A stretch of 64,000 nt of DNA from Pseudomonas sp. GD03858 (lineage in GTDB: Bacteria > Pseudomonadota > Gammaproteobacteria > Pseudomonadales > Pseudomonadaceae), in NCBI RefSeq assembly GCF_029840925.1, contig NZ_JAOCDM010000002.1:1-64000 (forward strand), in the 5' to 3' direction. Positions 38,485 through 49,583 of the stretch are shown one piece after another (the stretch's first letter is position 1; each line of letters starts with the position of its first letter). The position numbers and the translations under genes were made by a program. The notes beneath the pieces were generated by a model. That model had not been told where the DNA came from and ran no database searches. It worked only from the letters and a program-made list of their open reading frames with translations.

Positions 38485-38528
38485 TGTAGGAGCGGCCTCG
38501 TGTCGCGAAAGGGCTGCGCAGCAGCCCC
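38485..38528. repeat. Single REP element (family A) between hutD and the hutU promoter
   Basis: One copy (tgtaggagcggcctcgtgtcg, one change from the consensus) followed by its own small hairpin gctgc-gca-gcagc. Unlike the other sites there is no inverted partner. It lies 8 bases after the hutD stop and may end the hutC-hutD transcript. Confidence 0.85.
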
Positions 38529-38535
38529 GGCTATC

Positions 38536-39108
38536 TCAACGTGTAATGAGCTCTATCAGGCAGAACCGCCCTTGCACATCCATTTCCAGCAACCCCTCGT
38601 TGCCATCGACCCGCAGGCAGTCATATCGCCCAAGCTGCTGCGCACTCTCCCCGGCCAACCCCACCTCGACATGATTGCCAGCGGCAAACAGCAACAGCGT
38701 CGCCGCCGAACTGAACACCCGGTTGCCGCCATCGAACCACTGCAACCGCGCCCGATACCGCTGCGGCGCATAGATCAGGTTGAAATCGCGGATCGCCCCG
38801 CCCAACAGCTTGCAGCTGACCTGGCTTTCACCACTGAAGGCGAACGCATCGAACGGCAGCAGTGGCCGACTGGCCTGGCCATCGACCAGCAAACGCATGC
38901 CATCGCCCTGCAGCACGGTGATGATCCGCTGGTACCCGGCGAAGGTGGAAAAACCACCGGACTCCTCGATGTCGGCGATCGACAGGCGCCAGCCGAAACC
39001 GTCGAGGCTGTCGCCAGCGTCGCGGGTGATCTCCTCAGTGAAGCCCCCACCATTTTTCCAGGGCATGCGCGGGTAATCCTGGGCGCGCAACAGCTGCAAC
39101 TGGGTCAT
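38536..39108 (-). CDS. hutD: HutD family protein
   Basis: A 190-residue cupin-fold protein, MTQLQLLRAQDYPRMPWKNG, with the HutD signature WKNGGGFTEEI and GFGWRLSIADIEESGGFSTF. In P. fluorescens HutD is thought to set an upper limit to hut expression, perhaps by binding formiminoglutamate. The frame extends to 39246, but the family start is at 39108, overlapping the hutC stop (ATGA). It is therefore coupled to hutC. Confidence 0.92.
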   Translation of the reverse strand: MTQLQLLRAQDYPRMPWKNGGGFTEEITRDAGDSLDGFGWRLSIADIEESGGFSTFAGYQRIITVLQGDGMRLLVDGQASRPLLPFDAFAFSGESQVSCKLLGGAIRDFNLIYAPQRYRARLQWFDGGNRVFSSAATLLLFAAGNHVEVGLAGESAQQLGRYDCLRVDGNEGLLEMDVQGRFCLIELITR

Positions 39109-39851
39109 TTGCTGAACCTTCCTTCCAAGCGATGACGGGAACCGGGGTGGATCAGGCGCGCGGCGGTTACCGGTTGGCGGCCCGACCAGGTGCGACGGCG
39201 GATCAGCAGGCACGGCTCGCCCCGCTCGATCTGCAACAGCGTGCATTCTTCAGGCTCGGCGAGGATGGCCTCGACCACGTGCTCGCCCTCGGTCAGCGGC
39301 GCGACCTGCGACAGGTAGGCGTAGGGCGTCTGCCGGGTGAAATCCTGCTTGAGGTAATCCGGGGCGATGGCGGCGTTGACGTAGCGGTCCTCGATCTGCA
39401 CCGGCACGCCGTTCTCGTAATGCACGATCAGCGAGTGGAACACCCGCTGGCCTTCGCGCATGTCCAGGGCCAGGGCGCGCTCGGAACCAGCCGCCTCTTC
39501 GGCCAGGGTGATCACCTGGCAGCTATGCTGGTGGCCACGGCCAGCGATCTCGTCGGCGATGTTGTTGACCTCGAACAACGCCGAGCGGCTCTTGGGTTCG
39601 GCGACGAAGGTGCCGACGCCCTGCATGCGCACCAGCAGGCCTTCGGCGGTCAGTTCGCGCAAGGCGCGGTTGATGGTCATGCGGCTGAAGCCCAGCTCGC
39701 TGACCAGCTCGCTCTCCGAAGGCACCCGGTGATGAGGCGGCCAGTTGCCGCTCTCGATCTGCTGGATGATCATCTGTTTCACCCGGGCGTAGAGCGGCGC
39801 CGGCCCTTCGCCCATCTGGGCAACCAGCGCGGAGACAGGAGGTGTCGGCAC
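39105..39851 (-). CDS. hutC: HutC, GntR-family histidine utilisation repressor
   Basis: A 248-residue repressor. The N-terminal winged helix-turn-helix (PLYARVKQMIIQQIESGNWP, then LGFSRMTINRALRELTAEGL) is followed by a UTRA effector domain (SEREGQRVFHSLIV-like region, residues 95-240) that binds urocanate. The start is GTG 39849-39851 (MPTPPVSALVAQMGEG), with AAGGA 9 bases upstream, rather than the ATG at 39935, which would lie inside the operator. Divergent from hutF. Confidence 0.96.
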   Translation of the reverse strand: MPTPPVSALVAQMGEGPAPLYARVKQMIIQQIESGNWPPHHRVPSESELVSELGFSRMTINRALRELTAEGLLVRMQGVGTFVAEPKSRSALFEVNNIADEIAGRGHQHSCQVITLAEEAAGSERALALDMREGQRVFHSLIVHYENGVPVQIEDRYVNAAIAPDYLKQDFTRQTPYAYLSQVAPLTEGEHVVEAILAEPEECTLLQIERGEPCLLIRRRTWSGRQPVTAARLIHPGSRHRLEGRFSK

Positions 39852-39897
39852 GGCGTTGAATCCTTGTACGGTTGGCGTGAACGGTAGCTTGCCGGAG

Positions 39898-39936
39898 TTT
39901 ACCCGGCAGGCAAACGGCTGTATATGTATATACAAG
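39898..39936 (+). promoter_or_regulatory. hutF promoter with overlapping HutC-type operator
   Basis: A sigma70-like pair TTTACC (39898-39903) and TATATG (39921-39926) with 17-base spacing. The palindrome TGTATATACA at 39925-39934, within ctgtatatgtatatacaag, overlaps the -10 and fits the TGTA-N2-TACA core. HutC binding here would block hutF and possibly its own gene. Confidence 0.7.
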
Positions 39937-39959
39937 TTAACAATAACAGGATTTCACCG

Positions 39960-41324
39960 ATGTCCGCCTATTTCGCCGAACGCGCCCTGCTGCCCTCGGG
40001 CTGGGCCCGCAATGTCCGCCTGGAGGTCGCCGCCGACGGCCGACTGGCCTCGATCGAGGCCGATGCCAGCGCCGCCGGCGCCGAGCGCCTGGCCGGGCCA
40101 TTGCTGCCAGGCATGCCCAACCTGCATTCGCACGCGTTCCAGCGGGCCATGGCGGGGCTGGCGGAAGTGGCCGGCAACCCCAACGACAGCTTCTGGACCT
40201 GGCGCGAGCTGATGTACCGTCTGGTCGGCCGGATCACCCCGGAGCAATTGCAGGTGATCGCCCGCCAGCTGTACATCGAGATGCTCAAGGCTGGCTACAC
40301 CTCGGTGGCCGAGTTCCATTACGTGCACCATGACCAGAACGGCCAGGCCTACGCCGACCCTGCCGAGCTGTCGCGCCGCATCAGCGCCGCCGCCAGTGCC
40401 AGCGGCATCGGCCTGACCCTGCTGCCGGTGCTGTACAGCCATTCCGGCTTCGGCGGCCAGGCCCCCAACGACGGCCAGCGACGCTTCATCAACGCCACCG
40501 AGCAGTACTTGCGCCTGCAACAGCAGCTTGCCCCCTTGCTGACGCAACAACCGGCGCAGGCGCTGGGACTATGCTTCCACTCCCTGCGTGCGGTGACGCC
40601 GGGCCAGATCGCCGATGTGCTGGGCGCCGGCGATGCGGCCTGCCCAGTGCATATCCACATTGCCGAGCAGCAGAAGGAAGTCGATGACTGCCTGGCCTGG
40701 AGCGGCCGCCGTCCGCTGCAGTGGCTGTACGAACACGTCGATGTCGATCAGCGCTGGTGCCTGGTCCACGCCACCCACGCCGAAGCCGACGAAGTCACCG
40801 CCATGGCCCGCAGCGGCGCGGTGGCCGGATTGTGCCTGACCACCGAGGCGAACCTGGGCGACGGTATCTTCCCGGCGGTGGACTACCTGGCCCAGGGCGG
40901 GCGTATGGGCATTGGCTCGGACAGCCATGTGTCGCTCAGCGTGGTCGAGGAGCTGCGCTGGCTGGAGTATGGACAGCGCTTGCGCGACCAACGGCGCAAC
41001 CGGTTGTATCGCGGCGACCAGCCGATGGTTGGCCGCACCCTCTACGACGCCGCGCTGGCGGGTGGCGCCCAGGCGCTGGGGCAGCCGATCGGCGAACTGG
41101 CCGTGGGCAAGCGCGCGGACTGGCTGGTGCTCGATGGGCAGGATCCATACCTGGCCGTGGCCGACGGCGATGCCATCCTCAATCGCTGGCTGTTCGCGGG
41201 CGGCGATCGCCAGGTGCGCGATGTGATGGTCGACGGACGCTGGGTGGTACGCCAGGGGCGGCATGGCCAGGAAGAGGAAAGCGCGGCGGCGTTTGTCGAG
41301 GTATTGCGCCAGCTTCTAGCCTGA
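39960..41324 (+). CDS. hutF: HutF, formimidoylglutamate deiminase
   Basis: A 454-residue amidohydrolase converting formiminoglutamate to formylglutamate and ammonia, the fourth step of the five-step route completed by HutG. Metal-site motifs are MPNLHSHAFQRAMAG, HIHIAEQQKEVDDC, LVHATHAE and GIGSDSHVSLS. The open frame begins in the operator (39924); ATG 39960 with AGGA 8 bases before it gives MSAYFAERALLPSGW. Transcribed rightwards, away from the rest of the cluster. Confidence 0.96.
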   Translation: MSAYFAERALLPSGWARNVRLEVAADGRLASIEADASAAGAERLAGPLLPGMPNLHSHAFQRAMAGLAEVAGNPNDSFWTWRELMYRLVGRITPEQLQVIARQLYIEMLKAGYTSVAEFHYVHHDQNGQAYADPAELSRRISAAASASGIGLTLLPVLYSHSGFGGQAPNDGQRRFINATEQYLRLQQQLAPLLTQQPAQALGLCFHSLRAVTPGQIADVLGAGDAACPVHIHIAEQQKEVDDCLAWSGRRPLQWLYEHVDVDQRWCLVHATHAEADEVTAMARSGAVAGLCLTTEANLGDGIFPAVDYLAQGGRMGIGSDSHVSLSVVEELRWLEYGQRLRDQRRNRLYRGDQPMVGRTLYDAALAGGAQALGQPIGELAVGKRADWLVLDGQDPYLAVADGDAILNRWLFAGGDRQVRDVMVDGRWVVRQGRHGQEEESAAAFVEVLRQLLA

Positions 41325-41333
41325 ACGCCGGCT

Positions 41334-41452
41334 CTGTAGGAACGCCCTTGTGTCGCGAAAGGGGTGCGAAGCGCCCCCAGGGTTTCAATGTCAATGCACA
41401 TATCGCCGGGGCCGCTCTGCGGCCCTTTCGCGACACAAGGCCGCTCCTACAG
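41334..41452. repeat. REP pair (family A) between hutF and the Blc gene
   Basis: Copies at 41334-41362 and 41424-41452 in opposite orientation. The first is degenerate (aacgcc in place of agcggc), the second is perfect. It lies between two convergent genes. Confidence 0.92.
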
Positions 41453-41472
41453 GGGACGAGTCAGCCTGCTGC

Positions 41473-42045
41473 TCAATGCCGGGCGACGATCTCTCTGTCG
41501 GGCGTGCGCCAGATCAGCCGATTGGTGTCATACCCCTGCTGCCGAGCCTTGGCCAGCAGGCTCTCGCGCTCCCAGGCCGGCAGCGAAGGCGAGCGCGACA
41601 GAATCCACAGGTACTTGCGGTCCGGACTGCCGACGATCGCCGTGCGGTAGCGCTCGTCGACGAACAGGATCCAGTAGTCGCCCTTGGCCACCCCCGGCAC
41701 CAGGCGGGTGAACCAGTTGTCGAACTCCACCCACAGCTTGTCGGTGTGCCCGGCCTCCTGCTGCGTGGCATGGCCTTCGGCGCGCAGCCACTCGTCGCCC
41801 AGGGTGCGGCAGCGATTGAGCACGCCGACCGTGCCATCGGGCTTGAGGTTGTAATGGGCCTCGGACTGGGCGCAGCCGTCCTGGTACTTCATCGGCAGGC
41901 GCGCCAGCTCGAACCATTTGCCCTGGTAACGCTTGAGGTCGACCGCACCCGCGGTCTTCGGCGCCAGCGGGTCGGTGGCCGAGGTGGCGCAGCCACCCAG
42001 CAGCATCACCAGGCACACGCCCAGCAGCAGGTGCAGACGCCTCAT
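41473..42045 (-). CDS. blc: Blc, outer-membrane lipocalin lipoprotein
   Basis: A 190-residue bacterial lipocalin. Lipobox LLGGC places the lipidated Cys at 19. The lipocalin signature is KRYQGKWFELARLP, and PDRKYLWILSRSP and YDTNRLIWR are Blc elements. Members bind fatty acids or lysophospholipids at the outer membrane under envelope stress. Its ATG overlaps the stop of the small lipoprotein gene (ATGA), so the two are co-translated. Confidence 0.93.
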   Translation of the reverse strand: MRRLHLLLGVCLVMLLGGCATSATDPLAPKTAGAVDLKRYQGKWFELARLPMKYQDGCAQSEAHYNLKPDGTVGVLNRCRTLGDEWLRAEGHATQQEAGHTDKLWVEFDNWFTRLVPGVAKGDYWILFVDERYRTAIVGSPDRKYLWILSRSPSLPAWERESLLAKARQQGYDTNRLIWRTPDREIVARH

Positions 42046-42296
42046 TTGAGGCCCTGCCCGGAATACATCAGGACCTTGTCCGCGGCGTACTGCACGCTGA
42101 TGAAGCTCTTCTCGTCACCCCAGGTGCAGCTGCTCATGCCCAGCGCGCCGGAACACTCCTTGGGCGAGCCCAGCAGTTGCTCGACCTCGGCCTTGTTCAT
42201 GCCGGCCTTGAGCTTGGAATAGTTTTCCTGGTTGATCTTGCTGCAGGCGGTCAGGACGACGCACAAGGACAACAGGGCGAGGGAACGCAACGACAT
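42042..42296 (-). CDS. Small lipoprotein with a BamE/SmpA-like fold
   Basis: An 84-residue lipoprotein. Signal peptide MSLRSLALLSLCVVLTAC has lipobox LTAC, Cys18. The mature part NYSKLKAGMNKAEVEQLLGS followed by CTWGDEKSFISVQYAADKV has the helix-helix-strand pattern of the SmpA/OmlA (BamE-like) and DUF3862 groups. The ATG at 42296 follows AGGAG by 8 bases; an upstream in-frame GTG is rejected. Function unknown. It heads a two-gene unit with blc. Confidence 0.85.
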   Translation of the reverse strand: MSLRSLALLSLCVVLTACSKINQENYSKLKAGMNKAEVEQLLGSPKECSGALGMSSCTWGDEKSFISVQYAADKVLMYSGQGLK

Positions 42297-42519
42297 GAAG
42301 GACACTCCTGGAGGTGGATACGCAGGGACGAGAACCTGCAGGGAGCTTAGAAGGGAAAATGGCTCCTCGGTTCCCTGCGCCCCCAGGTTTAGTAGTGCTC
42401 CGTTGGTCGGCTGGCGCGCAAACGATTAATGTTTTATCCCGGCGTGACGACATAGAGCGGTGGCGTGGCCTTTTGCCGCACCCACCTCTTTTTAGTGCCC
42501 GTGCGCAGACTTCAAAAAA

Positions 42520-44412
42520 ATGACCAAGAACCTCAAGTTCAGCCACAAGATCCTGCTGGCCGCCGCTTTGGTGGTGGCCGTCGCCTTTACCTGCTTCGTC
42601 CTGTTCAACGACTACCGACAGCGCCAGTCGCTGCGCAGCGACACCGAATCGACATTGCAGTCACTGGGCAACCTGACCGCGGGCAACATCCGCACCTGGC
42701 TCGACAGCCGTATCCAGCTGGTGAACTCGGTGGCCCAACAGATCGCCGTCGACGGACCGACCAAGGGCAGCCTCGAGCGCATCCTGGCGTTGCCGGTGTA
42801 CAGCGGCAACTTCATCCTCACCTACTTCGGCGGCCAGGACGGCAGCATGCAGTCGGTGCCGCTGGGCAACCGCGCCGCCGACTACGACCCGCGCGTGCGC
42901 GGCTGGTACAAGGCGGCCAGCGCGGCAGGCCAGACGATCGTCACCGAGCCATACATCTCGGTCTCGGCCGGCAAGTTGGTGATCACCCTGGCCACCCCGG
43001 TGCAGCAGGGCGGGCGCATGATCGGCGTGAGCGGTGTTGATACCGACCTGCAGACCATCAGCAACCTGATCAACACCCTGGACTTCGGCGGCCACGGGCA
43101 CGCGTTCATCGTCAACGGCGAAGGCAAGGTGCTCATCCACCCCAAGGGCGAGCTGGCGCTCAAGACCCTGGCCGATGTCTACCCCGGCAACGATCTGCGC
43201 ATCGGCAGCGGCCTGAAAGAAGTCGAGATCGAGGGTCGCCGGCAGTTCATCAGCTTCACCCATGTCGACGGTGTGCCATCGGCGGACTGGTACGTGGCGC
43301 TGGTGCTGGACCAGGATGCGGCCTTCGCCATGCTCGGCGAATTGCGCAGCTCGGCGGTGGTGGCGACGTTGATCGCGGTGGTGGTGATCATCGCCCTGCT
43401 CGGCCTGTTGATCCGCGTGCTGATGGAGCCGCTGCACGTGATGGGCCGCGCCATGCGTGACATCGCCGAGGGCGAAGGCGACCTGACCCGCCGCCTGAAC
43501 ATTCACGCCCAGGACGAGTTCGGCAGCCTGGCGCAGTCGTTCAACCGCTTCGTCGAGCGCATTCACGAGTCGATCCGCGAGGTGGCCTCGGCCACCGGCC
43601 AGGTGAATACCGTGGCCAGCCAGGTGGTGAGCGCCTCCAATGCCTCGATCCACAACGCTGACCAGCAGTCGAGTCGTACCAGCAGCGTGGCCGCCGCCAT
43701 CAACCAGCTGGGCGCAGCCGCCCAGGAGATCGCCCAGAACGCCGCCCTCGCCTCGCAGCACTCCAGCGCCGCCCGTGGCCTGGCCGAAGAAGGCCAGCAG
43801 GTGGTCGGTGAGACCATCGAGGTGATGAACCAGCTGTCGGCACGCATCAGTGACGCCAGCGGCAATATCGAGACGCTGAACAACCACACGGCGAACATCG
43901 GCCAGATCCTCGATGTGATCAGCGGCATCTCGCAGCAGACCAACCTGCTGGCGCTCAACGCCGCCATCGAGGCCGCCCGCGCCGGTGAGGCTGGCCGCGG
44001 CTTCGCGGTTGTGGCGGACGAGGTGCGCAACCTGGCCCACCGTACCCAGGACTCGGCGCAACAGGTGCAGCGGCTGATCGAGGAACTGCAGGCCGGCGCC
44101 CAGGTGGCGGTCAGCACCATGAACCAGAGCCAGCAGCACAGCGACCGCAGCGTCGGCATCGCCAACCAGGCCGGCGAGCGCCTGGGCAGCGTCACCCAGC
44201 GTATCGGCGAGATCGACGGCATGAACCAGTCGGTGGCCACCGCCACCGAGGAGCAGACGGCCGTGGTCGAGTCGATCAATGTCGACATCACCGAGATCAA
44301 CACGCTGAATCAGGAAGGGGTGCACAACCTGCAGAGCACCTTGCGTGCCTGCAGCGACCTGGAGCATCAGGTCGAGCGGTTGAAGCATCTGGTGGGGAGT
44401 TTCAGGATCTGA
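42520..44412 (+). CDS. Methyl-accepting chemotaxis protein, dCache_1 amino-acid receptor type (PctA/McpA-like)
   Basis: A 630-residue chemoreceptor with TM1 ([19 protein letters not shown]), a dCache sensor to about residue 275, TM2 ([20 protein letters not shown]), HAMP and the signalling tip ([20 protein letters not shown]). The sensor has the amino-acid-binding motif: Tyr122, Arg127, Trp129, Tyr130 (in [11 protein letters not shown]) and Asp174 (GVSGVDTDL), equivalent to PctA Tyr121, Arg126, Trp128, Tyr129 and Asp173. It should therefore bind L-amino acids or relatives such as GABA; the precise ligand is unknown. No strong SD precedes the ATG (cttcaaaaaa). A REP pair follows. Confidence 0.93.
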   Translation: MTKNLKFSHKILLAAALVVAVAFTCFVLFNDYRQRQSLRSDTESTLQSLGNLTAGNIRTWLDSRIQLVNSVAQQIAVDGPTKGSLERILALPVYSGNFILTYFGGQDGSMQSVPLGNRAADYDPRVRGWYKAASAAGQTIVTEPYISVSAGKLVITLATPVQQGGRMIGVSGVDTDLQTISNLINTLDFGGHGHAFIVNGEGKVLIHPKGELALKTLADVYPGNDLRIGSGLKEVEIEGRRQFISFTHVDGVPSADWYVALVLDQDAAFAMLGELRSSAVVATLIAVVVIIALLGLLIRVLMEPLHVMGRAMRDIAEGEGDLTRRLNIHAQDEFGSLAQSFNRFVERIHESIREVASATGQVNTVASQVVSASNASIHNADQQSSRTSSVAAAINQLGAAAQEIAQNAALASQHSSAARGLAEEGQQVVGETIEVMNQLSARISDASGNIETLNNHTANIGQILDVISGISQQTNLLALNAAIEAARAGEAGRGFAVVADEVRNLAHRTQDSAQQVQRLIEELQAGAQVAVSTMNQSQQHSDRSVGIANQAGERLGSVTQRIGEIDGMNQSVATATEEQTAVVESINVDITEINTLNQEGVHNLQSTLRACSDLEHQVERLKHLVGSFRI

Positions 44413-44440
44413 TTCGAAGGCCCTGGGGGCCGCTTTGCGG

Positions 44441-44512
44441 CCCATCGCGACACAAGGCCGCTCCTACAGGGGAATGCGATTTCCTGTAGGAGCGGCCTTG
44501 GGTCGCGAAAGG
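44441..44512. repeat. REP pair (family A) between the dCache MCP and the DUF924 gene
   Basis: Inverted copies at 44441-44469 and 44484-44512 with a 14-base loop, between convergent genes. The second copy has one change (ttgggtcg). Confidence 0.92.
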
Positions 44513-44534
44513 CCTGCGCAGCAGGCCCGGCTAT

Positions 44535-45131
44535 TCAGAAGCGGGACCCAGGCTCCAGCAAGAAATCCATCTCCTCGCTGGTGCTCGGCCGCTCCAGCAC
44601 CAGGTTGCGGTGCGGGAAGCGCCCGAAGCGGGCTATCACCCGCTGGTGTTGCTCGGCATAGTCGAGGAAACCTTCGAACAACCGGCGATTGGCTTCCGGC
44701 TGCTCGTCCAGCAACGCCTGATAACGCTCGACGCACAGGTTCTGCCAGTCCAGCACCTCGGCATGCTCCAGCACCAGCAGCACGAATACCCGCTGGATCG
44801 GCAGCAGCTGGTAGTCCCAGCCTTTCTGCAGGCCCTGCATCGCCACCACCTGGGCCCGCCGATCGCCTTCGAAGGCGCGCGGCGTGTCGCGATGGATCAT
44901 GCGTGGCATCTGGTCCAGCAAGATCAGCAAACCCAGCCAGCCCTGCGGACTCTGCTGCCACTCGTCGAGCCCGCCCGCCAGGGCCTGCTCGGTGAGATCG
45001 CCGAACAGCGCCTGGGCATCGGCATCGTGGTGCTTGCCGAACCACAGCGTGCTCTTCTCGTCAGCCACGGCCTGGGGACTGGAGCCCCAACCGAACCACC
45101 ACTCCAGCAACGGCTGCCAAGGTGCCAGCAT
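44535..45131 (-). CDS. DUF924 family protein
   Basis: A 198-residue helical, TPR-like protein with family elements WFGKHHDADAQ, GWLGLLILLDQMPRMIHRDT and FGRFPHRNLVLERPSTSEE. The family is widespread in proteobacteria; I know of no proven function. Its start is 3 bases after the fbp stop, so it is probably the second gene of fbp-DUF924. Confidence 0.9.
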   Translation of the reverse strand: MLAPWQPLLEWWFGWGSSPQAVADEKSTLWFGKHHDADAQALFGDLTEQALAGGLDEWQQSPQGWLGLLILLDQMPRMIHRDTPRAFEGDRRAQVVAMQGLQKGWDYQLLPIQRVFVLLVLEHAEVLDWQNLCVERYQALLDEQPEANRRLFEGFLDYAEQHQRVIARFGRFPHRNLVLERPSTSEEMDFLLEPGSRF

Positions 45132-45134
45132 GAC

Positions 45135-46145
45135 TTACTCCTTGTGGTAGGCGGTGACGCGCTCTACCTCTTCCTTCGAGCCGAGAATCACCGACACGCG
45201 CTGGTGCAGGCTCTCCGGCTTGATATCGAGGATGCGCTCGTAACCGTTGGTGGAAGCGCCACCGGCCTGTTCGATGATGAACGACATCGGGTTGGCTTCG
45301 TACATCAGGCGCAGCTTGCCCGGTTTGCTCGGCTCGCGGGCATCGCGCGGGTACATGAACAGACCGCCACGGGTCAGGATGCGGTGCACGTCGGCCACCA
45401 TCGAGGCGATCCAGCGCATGTTGTAGTTCTTCTTCAGCGGACCGGTCTCGCCGGCCAGCAGCTCGCCCACGTAGCGCTGTACCGGGGCTTCCCAGTGACG
45501 CTGGTTGGACATGTTGATGGCGAACTCGGCGGTGGTTTCCGGTACGCGGATGTTTTCGTGGGTCAGGACGAAGCTGCCCAGCTCGCGGTCCAGGGTGAAG
45601 CCCTTGACGCCGTTGCCCAGGGTCAGGATCAGCATGGTCTGCGGGCCGTAGATGGCGTAACCGGCGGCGACCTGCTCGGTGCCTGGCTGCAGGAAGGCAT
45701 TCTCGTTAAGGCTTTCGTTCTGGCTCAGGTACTGGTTAGGGCAACGCAGTACCGAGAAGATGGTGCCGACCGACACGTTGACGTCGATGTTCGACGAACC
45801 GTCCAGCGGGTCGAAGACCAGCAGGTAGGCGCCTTTCGGGTACTTGCCCGGGATCTGGTAGGCGTTGTCCATTTCCTCGGAGGCCATGCCGGCCAGGTGG
45901 CCGCCCCACTCGTTGGCCTCGAGCAGGATGTCGTTGGAGATCACGTCGAGCTTCTTCTGCACTTCGCCCTGCACGTTTTCGGTGCCCATGCTGCCCAGCA
46001 CGCCGCCGAGGGCACCCTTGGACACGTGGTGGCTGATCTCCTTGCACGCACGCGCCACCACTTCGATCAGGAAGCGCAGATCGGCAGGGGTGTTGTTGCT
46101 GCGGGTCTGCTCAATCAGATAGCGACTCAGGGTAACGCGGGACAT
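45135..46145 (-). CDS. fbp: Fbp, class I fructose-1,6-bisphosphatase
   Basis: A 336-residue gluconeogenic phosphatase. The metal/phosphate site is [20 protein letters not shown], and [20 protein letters not shown] near the C-terminus is also conserved. The enzyme is needed because pseudomonads grow mainly on organic acids and amino acids, such as the histidine degraded by the upstream hut genes. It is followed directly by the DUF924 gene. Confidence 0.97.
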   Translation of the reverse strand: MSRVTLSRYLIEQTRSNNTPADLRFLIEVVARACKEISHHVSKGALGGVLGSMGTENVQGEVQKKLDVISNDILLEANEWGGHLAGMASEEMDNAYQIPGKYPKGAYLLVFDPLDGSSNIDVNVSVGTIFSVLRCPNQYLSQNESLNENAFLQPGTEQVAAGYAIYGPQTMLILTLGNGVKGFTLDRELGSFVLTHENIRVPETTAEFAINMSNQRHWEAPVQRYVGELLAGETGPLKKNYNMRWIASMVADVHRILTRGGLFMYPRDAREPSKPGKLRLMYEANPMSFIIEQAGGASTNGYERILDIKPESLHQRVSVILGSKEEVERVTAYHKE

Positions 46146-46277
46146 GTATGGCTCCGAAGTGGAAAGGGGGAGAAAAACCCCCGCAGTTTACAGGGAGAGT
46201 TGCGGGCTAGCGAGCAAAGAGACTCGTCGGGTGAGGTTGAGTTCAGCAAGCAGCCGGCCGGTGGTCGGTTCGACAGC

Positions 46278-46307
46278 CATCGCGGCGGCCCGACTTGCCC
46301 CGCGATG
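46278..46307. repeat. Decayed REP-like inverted repeat between glgP and fbp
   Basis: catcgcgg / ccgcgatg arms around 14 bases, recalling the ends of family B REPs (compare 32201-32270) but lacking the gtgggagcggg part. The remaining sequence 46146-46277 shows no other feature and should hold the fbp promoter. Confidence 0.5.
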
Positions 46308-46315
46308 CCCCTGGC

Positions 46316-48781
<2,466 letters not shown>

Positions 48782-48903
48782 GAGGCATCCTCGGGCAAAT
48801 GGGCGAAAGCGCAGGGAGATTGTTCAGCCTAGACGCTCTGACACGGAGCGACAGCGACGGTTCGCGGTTTTCACCAACCGCTCGCCGAACCGGCAAAAGG
48901 TTG

Positions 48904-48931
48904 TTCACAATTTGAACAACTCCGGTATGAT
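48904..48931 (+). promoter_or_regulatory. Predicted sigma70 promoter of the Cys-cluster gene, within an inverted repeat
   Basis: TTCACA (48904-48909) and TATGAT (48926-48931) are spaced by 16 bases. An inverted repeat TTGTTC-N7-GAACAA (48901-48919) covers the -35 region and could be an operator. The start codon is 49 bases after the -10. Confidence 0.6.
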
Positions 48932-48979
48932 CGCGCGCCCCAAAACCGTGATTTCCCTTGCAAGAATAAAACCGCAACC

Positions 48980-49384
48980 ATGAAACCGACCCTGATCGCC
49001 GCCGCCGAAGTCGACCGCCTGGAGACCTGGCAGCGCTATGCCAGCCATATGTGCGGTGGCTGCCACTCGACCTGCTGCACCCTGCCGGTGGAGGTGAAGA
49101 TCAAGGATCTGATCCGCATCGGCGTGGTGGACGAGTTCGAGAAGGACGAGCCGCCGAAGAACATCGCCAAACGCCTGCAAAAGGACGGCATCATCGAACG
49201 CTTCAACCAGAAGTCGGGGATCTTCACCCTGACCCGGATGAGCAACGACGACTGCCTCTATCTGGACCGCAAGAGCCGGCTTTGCACCATTTATGACAAG
49301 CGCCCGGATACCTGCCGCAATCATCCCAAGGTCGGGCCGCGTCCGGGGTATTGCGCGTACAAGCCCAAGGTGGCTACCCGCTGA
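48980..49384 (+). CDS. YkgJ family cysteine-cluster protein
   Basis: A 134-residue protein with the Cys pattern CGGCHSTCC near the N-terminus, then DCLYLDRKSRLCTIYDKRPD, TCRNHP and GYCAY. These fit the YkgJ/UPF0153 cluster, which probably binds zinc or an iron-sulfur centre. Biochemical role unknown. It is divergent from glgP and followed by a REP pair. Confidence 0.92.
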   Translation: MKPTLIAAAEVDRLETWQRYASHMCGGCHSTCCTLPVEVKIKDLIRIGVVDEFEKDEPPKNIAKRLQKDGIIERFNQKSGIFTLTRMSNDDCLYLDRKSRLCTIYDKRPDTCRNHPKVGPRPGYCAYKPKVATR

Positions 49385-49423
49385 TCCTGCTTTGCTTTTG
49401 AAATCCTGGGGGCTGCTTTGCAG

Positions 49424-49495
49424 CCCATCGCGACACAAGGCCGCTCCTACAGGGGGCCGCGATCTCCTGTAGGAGCGGCCTTGTGTCGCGATGGG
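49424..49495. repeat. REP pair (family A) between the YkgJ gene and typA
   Basis: Perfect inverted copies with a short loop; the stem extends into the flanking cccatcg / cgatggg. It lies between convergent genes just outside the typA terminator. Confidence 0.93.
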
Positions 49496-49528
49496 CCGCA
49501 AAGCGGCCCCAAAATCTGAAGGCAAACA

Positions 49529-49562
49529 AAAACGCCCCCGGCCTTTCGACCGGGGGCGTTTT
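49529..49562 (-). terminator. Rho-independent terminator of typA
   Basis: A 12-bp stem (aacgcccccggc / accgggggcgtt, near-perfect) with loop ctttcg and a U-run on the leftward transcript (gttttt). It is 22 bases after the typA stop; the T-run on the other strand may also allow bidirectional use. Confidence 0.92.
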
Positions 49563-49583
49563 CATTCAGCCTGAACCAATGAC

